Assembly (NCBI GenBank): GCA_947176655.1
Contig: CAMWRK010000114.1
Location: forward strand, 1-6,972
From: an uncultured Prevotellaceae bacterium
GTDB lineage: Bacteria; Bacteroidota; Bacteroidia; Bacteroidales; Bacteroidaceae
Direction: 5' to 3'
Length of the DNA stretch: 6,972 nucleotides
Below the pieces are notes generated by a model that was not told the DNA's origin, searched no databases, and was given only the letters and a program-made list of their open reading frames with translations. Position 1 is the stretch's first letter; each line of letters starts with the position of its first letter. Position numbers and translations under genes: made by a program. Of the stretch, positions 1 to 5,121 are shown one piece after another.

Positions 1-121
1 GCGGCATACGTTGCGTTTCTATTTGGATTCTTCAGAATCACATATATAGATAAGTGTATAGGCGTGCAGTCTTGATCAGGCAACACGAAAACGATGCAAA
101 AACAGAAAGGCAAAGGGGGAA

Positions 122-2050
122 TCACTTCTTCCTTGAATACTTCTTTATGAGGTTGTATGCCTGATAAAGTCCCATTTCTCCGGCACGCGAGAGGTCAGCC
201 AGCCCTTTCTCCGTGTCATTGGACAGTATAAAAGCGATGCCACGGTTGAAATATGTTTCCGGCATTCCGGCATCTCTGCGCATAGCCTCAGTATAGGCAT
301 CAATGGCAGATGGATAATCCTTGAGCTTCATGTAGGTATTGCCCATGTTGTATGCTGCGTATGGGAAATCTGCTATGGCATTGGAACACAGTTTGTAGTC
401 CTGCAATATCTCCATGTAACGCAGACGCAACTCACCTTCGTTGATAGGCTGTGCCTCGATCTGGGAGGTGCGTACCTGTGCGCGGAGAAAATGGAAAAGG
501 GGCTCCGGGACAGGACGGGAAACGATGATGGAGTCCAGAACGGACATGGCCGTCTCGAAATCGCGGACTATGTAGTTGTCCAGCACCATCTGACAACTGT
601 TGCCAAGAACCATGTCGCGCACTATCCGTTCCTGGTGCATACTGATACGTCCGCTATCCAGAGGCACTTCCTCGCTGCACACAAGAAGCGGCAGTTCAAG
701 GTGGTTGAGGGCGGAAAACTCCTCGACAACCTTGCTGTAAGGTACATAGCGTCTTGTGGGATGTTCTGCGCGATAGAAAGCGAGAATATACATAGGCAGG
801 CACTTGAGTTCCGTCTGGCGGTTCTGGACACGTCCGCGAATCTCGCTGGCATAACCGTCAGGCTCGGTCTGTTCGTCATCTACAACCAGTTTGTTGTAGT
901 CCTCTATGTTGCGTTCACTCTTCTTTCTTGTTGATTTGTCCGCCTTGTATGTGCCGGTACGGGCTTCCATTTCGGCCTTGAGGACACGGAACTCATCGCG
1001 CTCGGCTCCATATCTGTCACCTATCTTCCGCAATATGGAGGCACGCTGACGATAGCCTGCCCAGAACTGCGGATATGCCTCTATGACAGTGCTTATGTCC
1101 CGTATGGCACCACGGTAGTCTCCGGTCTGGTCCAAAAGAATGGCACGGTTGTAAAGGGCAATCATATTGTCTGGCTCCACGTCGAGAACATAATCGAAAT
1201 CCTCTATCGCCCTGTTGTCATCGCCCACCTGGGCACGCAACAGACCACGGTTGTAATGTGCCACATAGTTATAGCGGTCTATGTCAATAGCCATATCATA
1301 GTCAGACATGGCTCCGCGAATATTATGCTGCTGATAGCGAGCCAAAGCCCTGTTGACGTACAATCCAGGCACACGCGGTTTCTGCACAATAGCCCGATCC
1401 AAAGTGTGCTCTGCATCACCATACTGTTCGCGGCTGGCGTACATGGCAGCCTTCATGCTCAATGCGTTGCCATCGAATCTGTCCAGCACCAAAGCACTGT
1501 CCACCCACTCCTCGGCACGCAGCGTGTCTTTCATGGCCAAGGCAACCTGAGCCTTCATGGTGCACTGGGATGATTCTCTTGGCCACAGGGACATCATGCT
1601 GTCCAATGCCGAGTCGGCACTGTCGAACTGTCCCAACTCCATAAGACACAACACCATATTGTGCCAGTTGTTCCTCTCCATAGGATTCTGCTGCAAAGAG
1701 GCCTGATAGTCCTCTACAGCCTGGGCATAATGTTCCATATTGACACGGCACAATCCGCGCAGGGTATAATATTGTGCCGTATACGGACGCCTTTCCAATG
1801 CCAGAGAGCAATCGGCCTCTGCACCGGCATAATCCTCAAGATAAAACTTGGCCATACCTCTATAAAAGTAAGGCTCGGCCAAGTATGGTTTGGCCGATAT
1901 GACAGAATTGAAACGCTGTATTGCCAGAACATAGTCTTCGTAATATAGGGCATTGCGTCCCATAAGTATCACCCTGTCTGTATTGAGCTGTGGGAACACC
2001 TCCGTGTGCAACAACAACAGGCATGCAAGCAAAAAGAGCAATCGTTTCAT
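122..2050 (-). CDS. Exported tetratricopeptide-repeat (TPR) protein, 642 aa
   Basis: Probably a periplasmic or surface protein-protein interaction scaffold; the partner is unknown. Residues 1-21 form a signal peptide: Lys2-Arg3, a Leu-rich core, then VFPQ. About ten helical repeats of TPR spacing fill residues 25-360, with typical motifs such as YFYRGMAKFYLEDYAGAEAD (61-80), YNRGLLRAQVGDDNRAIEDF (266-285) and YNRAILLDQTGDYRGAIRDI (300-319). A charged linker (about 361-415) and a non-TPR segment (to about 480) follow, then more TPRs near 483-520 and 566-625, and a basic tail. I chose the ATG at 2050 because it begins the signal peptide directly; the frame stays open upstream to a TTG at 2125, but that would add 25 residues ahead of it. 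It is the last gene of the SPOR-ruvX-def series, 87 bases after def. No catalytic domain is visible. The TPR assignment is firm; the biological role is not known. Confidence 0.88.
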   Translation of the reverse strand: MKRLLFLLACLLLLHTEVFPQLNTDRVILMGRNALYYEDYVLAIQRFNSVISAKPYLAEPYFYRGMAKFYLEDYAGAEADCSLALERRPYTAQYYTLRGLCRVNMEHYAQAVEDYQASLQQNPMERNNWHNMVLCLMELGQFDSADSALDSMMSLWPRESSQCTMKAQVALAMKDTLRAEEWVDSALVLDRFDGNALSMKAAMYASREQYGDAEHTLDRAIVQKPRVPGLYVNRALARYQQHNIRGAMSDYDMAIDIDRYNYVAHYNRGLLRAQVGDDNRAIEDFDYVLDVEPDNMIALYNRAILLDQTGDYRGAIRDISTVIEAYPQFWAGYRQRASILRKIGDRYGAERDEFRVLKAEMEARTGTYKADKSTRKKSERNIEDYNKLVVDDEQTEPDGYASEIRGRVQNRQTELKCLPMYILAFYRAEHPTRRYVPYSKVVEEFSALNHLELPLLVCSEEVPLDSGRISMHQERIVRDMVLGNSCQMVLDNYIVRDFETAMSVLDSIIVSRPVPEPLFHFLRAQVRTSQIEAQPINEGELRLRYMEILQDYKLCSNAIADFPYAAYNMGNTYMKLKDYPSAIDAYTEAMRRDAGMPETYFNRGIAFILSNDTEKGLADLSRAGEMGLYQAYNLIKKYSRKK

Positions 2051-2137
2051 AATTCCATCAAAGCAAGAAGCCTTTGCCCGACAGAAAGCGCGGCCACACA
2101 AAGCTGCCGCTATTCCGTCAGACAAAAGATATAAAAA

Positions 2138-2698
2138 CTATTTGCGCGGAGGCTTTACCTTATAGTCCGCATGGAACACACCTTTCACCAGTTGTTTCAG
2201 CTTGGAAGCCATAAGCTGGCGGCGAAGTCCCTTGAGATGATCCGTGTAGACAACCCCGTCAAGATGGTCGAACTCATGCTGCATGACACGGGCAAGATAA
2301 CCGTCCACCCATTCGTCGTGCTCCTGGAAGTCCTCGTCAAGATACGTCACACGTATGCGCTTCGGGCGCGTTACCTTCTCAGAAAGCCCAGGCAGAGACA
2401 GGCATCCTTCCTCCATGCTCTCGGTCTCGCTGTCATCGACTTCCTCTATGTACGGATTGATGAATGTACGCTTATATCCGGCATACTGCGGTTCATCTTC
2501 GCTGATACAATCAAGGTCTATGATGGCCATACGTATGGAAAGCCCCACCTGCGGTGCGGCTAGTCCGACACCATGGCTTTTTGCCAATGTATCCCACATG
2601 TCGCGGATAATGTCTTTCAATCCCGGATAGTCCGGTCCGATTTCCTCTGTTTCCTTGCGCAACACCGGCTGTCCGTATGTATATATCGGTAATATCAT
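2138..2698 (-). CDS. def: Peptide deformylase
   Basis: Removes the formyl group from the N-terminal formyl-Met of new polypeptides at the ribosome in the cytoplasm; it is a metal (Fe2+/Zn2+) hydrolase. All three family motifs are present in order: motif 1 GVGLAAPQVG at residues 43-52, motif 2 EGCLSL at 97-102 with metal ligand Cys99, and motif 3 QHEFDHLDG at 140-148 with ligands His141 and His145 and catalytic Glu142. The length of 186 aa is normal for a Bacteroidales deformylase. The ATG at 2698 starts MILPIYTYG, the usual N-terminus. It lies 31 bases after ruvX and 87 before the TPR gene, on the same strand. No Shine-Dalgarno site is visible; the leader is AT-rich, as is usual in this phylum. 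It ends in TAG, which shows that TAG works as a stop codon here. Its product links to formate metabolism only in that the enzyme releases formate. Confidence 0.97.
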   Translation of the reverse strand: MILPIYTYGQPVLRKETEEIGPDYPGLKDIIRDMWDTLAKSHGVGLAAPQVGLSIRMAIIDLDCISEDEPQYAGYKRTFINPYIEEVDDSETESMEEGCLSLPGLSEKVTRPKRIRVTYLDEDFQEHDEWVDGYLARVMQHEFDHLDGVVYTDHLKGLRRQLMASKLKQLVKGVFHADYKVKPPRK

Positions 2699-2729
2699 TT
2701 AGTCAAATTCTTTAGTAATATGCATGTTA

Positions 2730-3143
2730 TCAGCGTCTTCTCTCCATCCATCCCTGCAGGATTATGGTGGCACTGATTTCGTCCACCAACGCCTTATCTC
2801 TGCGAGCCTTGCGGCCTATACCGCTGTCAAGCATCGCCTGATGAGCCAATACACTGGTGTATCTCTCGTCCCACCACTCTACCGGTATATCCGGAAAGAC
2901 AGAAACAAGTCTTGAAACAAAAGCCTGGACGCGAGGCAAATTCTCGCTATCCAGGCCATTTGTCTGTTTTGGCAACCCGACAACGAACCTCTCCACCGGC
3001 TCCTTTGCCACGTAGTCTTGCAAAAACTTAATCAGAGAGGGAGTATCCACGGTCGTCAGTCCTCCTGCAATAATCTGACACGGGTCAGTGACTGCCAGAC
3101 CGGTGCGCCGTTTGCCATAATCGATACTCAGTACGCGAGCCAT
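2730..3143 (-). CDS. ruvX: Putative Holliday-junction resolvase / pre-16S rRNA 5'-end nuclease RuvX (YqgF)
   Basis: An RNase H-fold nuclease; in E. coli YqgF is implicated in maturing the 5' end of 16S rRNA, while the resolvase activity is mainly inferred from the fold. The 137 aa length is typical. The first strand carries SIDYGKRRTG at residues 6-15 with acidic Asp8. VVGLPKQTNG at 54-63 is the second conserved block, WDERYTSVLA at 91-100 holds Asp92-Glu93, and Asp121 lies in ALVDEISATIILQ. Together these give the expected acidic active-site set. The start at 3143 (MARVLSIDYG) was preferred over an ATG eight codons upstream at 3167, because the longer form would overlap the SPOR gene by 22 bases, whereas 3143 leaves a 2-base gap. 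It is followed 31 bases later by def. The family assignment is firm; which substrate it cuts in this organism is inferred. Confidence 0.94.
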   Translation of the reverse strand: MARVLSIDYGKRRTGLAVTDPCQIIAGGLTTVDTPSLIKFLQDYVAKEPVERFVVGLPKQTNGLDSENLPRVQAFVSRLVSVFPDIPVEWWDERYTSVLAHQAMLDSGIGRKARRDKALVDEISATIILQGWMERRR

Positions 3144-3145
3144 GC

Positions 3146-3631
3146 TTACTTCTGGTAAAGCAACCAAGCGCCCTCGTATGTAGCACTGACCTTGTCGCGG
3201 CTCTGAGCGGCAGAAATCTTATCGTTATGGGTGCTGAGTATTACACGGAACATATTTGAAGGGCTCTTCACTATCTGTGCCTGATAGCCCTGACCCTTCA
3301 GTTTGTTCTGCAGGGCTGTAGCATTGGCCTGTACACCGAAACTGCCCACCACCACGCTGTAAGCCTTAAGACCGGTACCGTTGACCATGGTAACATCCTC
3401 TGTGCGGACACTGACATTACTGTAATCGGAAACCGGAGTTACGGTCTGCACGGGAGTAACAGCCACGTTCGAAGTCCCGGTCTGGGAGTTCACAGGGGTA
3501 ACGGTAGTCGATACAGACTGCTGTTCCTGTGCTTTCTTATAAGCTTGCTTGTACGCACTCTCCTTACTCTTACAAGAACTCATGGCAAAAACCACAAGCA
3601 GGGCTGAACCCATCATAAAAATCTTCTTCAT
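3146..3631 (-). CDS. SPOR-domain lipoprotein
   Basis: SPOR domains bind glycan strands lacking stem peptides, so this is probably an envelope protein acting at the septum or cell wall. Residues 1-20 look like a lipoprotein signal: MKKIF, a hydrophobic core, then AMSSC with Cys20 as the likely lipid-modified residue (the lipobox is not perfect). Residues 21-90 are a Ser/Thr/Val/Gln-rich linker with three VTPV repeats at 44-47, 58-61 and 64-67. The SPOR domain covers about 88-161, beginning AYSVVVGSF, and includes ALQNKLKGQGYQAQIV (106-121) and FRVILST (128-134). It is the first gene of the minus-strand series, with ruvX starting 2 bases after its stop. Start choice is uncertain: ATG 3631 gives a standard signal peptide, but an in-frame GTG at 3670 sits behind a perfect AGGAGG and would add 13 residues. 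Confidence 0.88.
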   Translation of the reverse strand: MKKIFMMGSALLVVFAMSSCKSKESAYKQAYKKAQEQQSVSTTVTPVNSQTGTSNVAVTPVQTVTPVSDYSNVSVRTEDVTMVNGTGLKAYSVVVGSFGVQANATALQNKLKGQGYQAQIVKSPSNMFRVILSTHNDKISAAQSRDKVSATYEGAWLLYQK

Positions 3632-3670
3632 AACAAAGTATTGTATAGGTTTACATAAATGTCTGTCCAC

Positions 3671-3681
3671 GGTGACCTCCT
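3671..3681 (-). promoter_or_regulatory. Strong Shine-Dalgarno site ahead of an in-frame GTG
   Basis: On the minus strand AGGAGG (3681-3676) is followed by five bases and GTG at 3670-3668, in frame with the SPOR lipoprotein and with no stop between. No other gene here has so strong a site, and Bacteroidota rarely rely on one. It may set an alternative start, or be a chance match inside the leader. Confidence 0.4.
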
Positions 3682-3720
3682 GTATATGTATCAGGCTGTC
3701 ACAATATGAATTCAACAATG

Positions 3721-3728
3721 CAAAGATA
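3721..3728 (-). promoter_or_regulatory. Bacteroidota-type -7 promoter element for the SPOR-ruvX-def-TPR series
   Basis: The minus strand reads TATCTTTG, a full match to the TAnnTTTG -7 element. A TTTC at 3750-3747, 18 bases upstream, could serve as a weak -33 (consensus TTTG/TTG). Transcription would start near 3713, giving a leader of about 80 bases before the ATG at 3631. Confidence 0.55.
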
Positions 3729-3845
3729 CGATAAATTGACGAAACAGAAACGGCACCACTTATAATAATGCTTTCATCCAGCATAAAAATAGTTAAATGA
3801 GAACAAAAAGCCTAAGTCTGCCAACAGTTATATAAATAAATTCCT

Positions 3846-3853
3846 TACATTTG
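3846..3853 (+). promoter_or_regulatory. Bacteroidota-type -7 promoter element for the ytxH-like operon
   Basis: TACATTTG matches TAnnTTTG exactly. I see no convincing -33 element 19-20 bases upstream. A start near 3861 would give a leader of about 77 bases before the ATG at 3938. Confidence 0.58.
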
Positions 3854-3937
3854 CAAGGTAAACAATTCCGGGCAACGCAGCAGGAGTTGTAGCGAGAACA
3901 TTATAACACTAACACCTACTTAAACGTTCTTAAATTT

Positions 3938-4147
3938 ATGAAAGCAGTTAACTATTTACTCGCCTTTATCGGCGGTGCTGCGGTTGGTGCAGCTTGCGGT
4001 ATTCTGTTTGCTCCCGAAAAAGGTGCCGACACCAGAGCAATGATTGTAGAGACTCTCAAAAAGCGCGGCATCAAGCTCAGCAAGAAAGAGATGGAAGACC
4101 TGGCCAGCGACATTGCGGAAGACCTTGGTCTGAACAACGCAGAATAA
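3938..4147 (+). CDS. YtxH-domain glycine-zipper membrane protein, 69 aa
   Basis: A small single-span membrane protein of the YtxH family, whose function is poorly defined and is usually linked to stress or general envelope roles. Residues 5-24 are the membrane segment, with a glycine-zipper pattern at Gly12, Gly13, Gly17 and Gly21 that would favour helix packing or oligomerisation. The family signature GILFAPEKGADTR follows at 21-33. Residues 34-69 are a charged amphipathic helical tail, probably cytoplasmic. The ATG at 3938 is the only sensible start, with AT-rich sequence and no Shine-Dalgarno site ahead of it. It is the first of four co-directional small genes, 34 bases before the YqjE-like gene, which points to a joint membrane role. 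Family call firm; role unknown. Confidence 0.9.
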   Translation: MKAVNYLLAFIGGAAVGAACGILFAPEKGADTRAMIVETLKKRGIKLSKKEMEDLASDIAEDLGLNNAE

Positions 4148-4181
4148 GCCGTCCGCCCACACAGCCTCATTAAGGTTTCAC

Positions 4182-4616
4182 GTGTTCGGTAGGCAACCAG
4201 TTTCCCCCAGAACCGCAGAACCTCAAGAAAACACCATTTGGACATTGGAAGAATTCAGAGAACTCTTTATTCTGCTGAAGGAGTATATCCACAAGCAGAA
4301 GGAAAATATCGCCCTGGGCGCGACAGAGGGCATGACGATACTGCTCTCTGTCGCCGCAACAGGATTCATCCTCATCATGCTGGGAAGCATAGTGCTCCTC
4401 CTGGGAGGTTTTGCACTGGCATTCTGGATTGGCGAGCTCACGGACTCGGCAGCATTTGGATTCGGGATTCTTGCCGGCGCGACATTACTGCTGGCAATTG
4501 TTTTCTGGTTCAAACGCAAGCAATGGGTTCTACAGCCCATCGCACGACTGATGGTACAGATATTCCTGGAGGACAGGCATAACGGAAACGACAACGATTC
4601 CAAACAGCAGAAATGA
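4182..4616 (+). CDS. YqjE-like / phage holin superfamily III (DUF1469) membrane protein, 144 aa
   Basis: An inner-membrane protein of the family named after holins but mostly carried on chromosomes; no lysis role is implied by this context. Residues 20-45 form a charged amphipathic helix (TLEEFRELFILLKEYIHKQK). Residues about 52-84 are one long or two short hydrophobic helices with GSIVLLLGGFALAFWIG. Residues 92-110 are another membrane helix ending in Phe-Trp-Phe, followed by basic KRKQW and a polar tail rich in Asn/Asp/Lys/Gln. The start is GTG at 4182; AAGG at 4172-4175 lies six bases ahead, and no ATG is available before residue 51, inside the first membrane segment. It ends in an ATGA overlap with the next gene, indicating translational coupling. 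Family call good; function unknown. Confidence 0.85.
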   Translation: MFGRQPVSPRTAEPQENTIWTLEEFRELFILLKEYIHKQKENIALGATEGMTILLSVAATGFILIMLGSIVLLLGGFALAFWIGELTDSAAFGFGILAGATLLLAIVFWFKRKQWVLQPIARLMVQIFLEDRHNGNDNDSKQQK

Positions 4617-4876
4617 CAACAGCACAGGACATACTGAACCAAAGGGACGTGCTCAAGGCCATACAGCAACACAGAGCATCCAAACAGGCGGAAATAGACA
4701 AACTCCACAAGAAAATGGGAGCGGCGTTCTACAACGCCCTAGCGCCACTGCCGCGTGCAACCAATAAAGTTGATTACGCCATGCAGCTGGCACGCAATGC
4801 GTTCAACATCTGGCAAGGAATAACAATAGGTATGAAAGTGGTACGTGGTTTCCGCTCTGCATTCGGAAGAAAATGA
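4613..4876 (+). CDS. Small basic protein, 87 aa, possibly YqjK-like
   Basis: I do not recognise a named domain with certainty. Residues 5-35 are predicted helical and charged (DILNQRDVLKAIQQHRASKQ at 6-25). Residues 54-80 form a second amphipathic helix (YAMQLARNAFNIWQGITIG at 55-73), and the C-terminus is Arg/Lys-rich (VVRGFRSAFGRK). No signal peptide or clear membrane span is present. Start and stop both overlap neighbours by ATGA (4613-4616 and 4873-4876), so it is almost certainly translated as part of the unit. Its place right after a YqjE-like gene, its length, the early QQ-rich helix and the late aromatic/basic helix recall E. coli YqjK; that comparison is from memory and is an inference. 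It may bind the membrane surface or its neighbours. Confidence 0.8.
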   Translation: MTTAQDILNQRDVLKAIQQHRASKQAEIDKLHKKMGAAFYNALAPLPRATNKVDYAMQLARNAFNIWQGITIGMKVVRGFRSAFGRK

Positions 4877-5067
4877 GCGACGGCAATTTCAATCGGGCAC
4901 TCCTGCCCCACACGCCATACCACAGCGGTCTGGCAACCGGACGGATGCAGATGCGCAATCGCGCTGAAGAGGCACTGAAAGCCATACTGTCCAAACATTT
5001 CCCAGACATCAGTCCGGACAAACAAGCCGAGATTCTAAACGAATACAAGGAACGGACACGCATCTGA
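4873..5067 (+). CDS. Conserved-looking hypothetical protein, 64 aa
   Basis: Not recognised as a characterised family. The N-terminal 22 residues are polar with LLPHTPYHSG at 10-19, a stretch that looks like a motif rather than random sequence. Residues 26-41 and 48-61 would form two charged amphipathic helices (RAEEALKAIL; DKQAEILNEYKERTR), split by FPDISP. There is no membrane segment or signal peptide, so it is probably cytoplasmic. It starts inside the previous gene's stop through an ATGA overlap, with GGAAG a few bases ahead, which supports real translation. It is the last gene of the block; its final codons form the left arm of the downstream hairpin and its TGA sits in the loop. A helper or partner of the upstream membrane proteins is a guess from position only. 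Confidence 0.75.
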   Translation: MSDGNFNRALLPHTPYHSGLATGRMQMRNRAEEALKAILSKHFPDISPDKQAEILNEYKERTRI

Positions 5068-5088
5068 CTGCGCGTCCGTTCTTTGTAT
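5043..5088. terminator. Long hairpin between convergent operons, probably a two-way terminator
   Basis: Arms 5043-5061 and 5070-5088 pair over 19 positions: 17 Watson-Crick pairs, one G-U (5049/5082) and one A-C mismatch (5058/5073). The eight-base loop 5062-5069 holds the TGA of the 64-aa gene. In the opposite transcript the mismatch becomes a U-G wobble and the G-U becomes a C-A mismatch, so the upper stem is slightly better for the fhs-purT RNA, whose stop lies 34 bases upstream. The trailing T-run is short on both strands. Confidence 0.7.
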
Positions 5089-5121
5089 ATATGGGTTGAT
5101 ATATCATTACGTAATGCGCAG

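Larger units (their letters stand above)
3632..3937. other. Divergent intergenic region
   Basis: These 306 bases separate the minus-strand SPOR gene from the plus-strand ytxH-like gene. They are AT-rich and hold back-to-back TAnnTTTG elements (3728-3721 on minus, 3846-3853 on plus) about 117 bases apart, plus the AGGAGG/GTG site of the SPOR leader. A direct repeat CTTAAA occurs at 3919-3924 and 3929-3934, just before the ytxH-like ATG. I see no coding gene, RNA gene or terminator here. Confidence 0.6.

Noticed and set aside
26..39. Small inverted repeat GATTC-ttca-GAATC in the left-edge intergenic DNA
   Set aside because: Only five pairs with no adjacent T-run; not distinguishable from chance.
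491..934. A 147-codon plus-strand frame, and others opposite the TPR gene
   Set aside because: These are antisense to the TPR repeats, show no family features and have no promoter or ribosome site; shadow frames.
2021..2050. Lipobox-like LLAC at residues 7-10 of the TPR protein
   Set aside because: The Cys is too close to the N-terminus and lies inside the hydrophobic core, with Leu at -2; a normal cleavable signal peptide fits better.
2051..2125. Longer TPR protein starting at TTG 2125
   Set aside because: It would put 25 polar and Cys-rich residues before a standard signal peptide; ATG 2050 is the better start.
2123..2131. TATCTTTTG on the minus strand as a promoter for the TPR gene
   Set aside because: The spacing inside the element is off by one base and no -33 match lies upstream; too weak to call.
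2138..2140. TAG recoding: def and the TPR gene are in the same frame with only this TAG between them, and fhs also has an internal TAG
   Set aside because: Read-through would fuse a cytoplasmic enzyme to a buried signal peptide. def and purT end at their normal C-termini with TAG, so TAG is a stop; 29 stop-free codons between the two genes is not rare by chance.
3919..3934. Direct repeat CTTAAA...CTTAAA before the ytxH-like ATG
   Set aside because: Short and in AT-rich DNA; no independent support as an operator.
4182..4616. Holin-family protein as a sign of a prophage
   Set aside because: There are no lysin, structural, integrase or attachment sequences nearby, and the family is mostly chromosomal (YqjE-like) despite its name.
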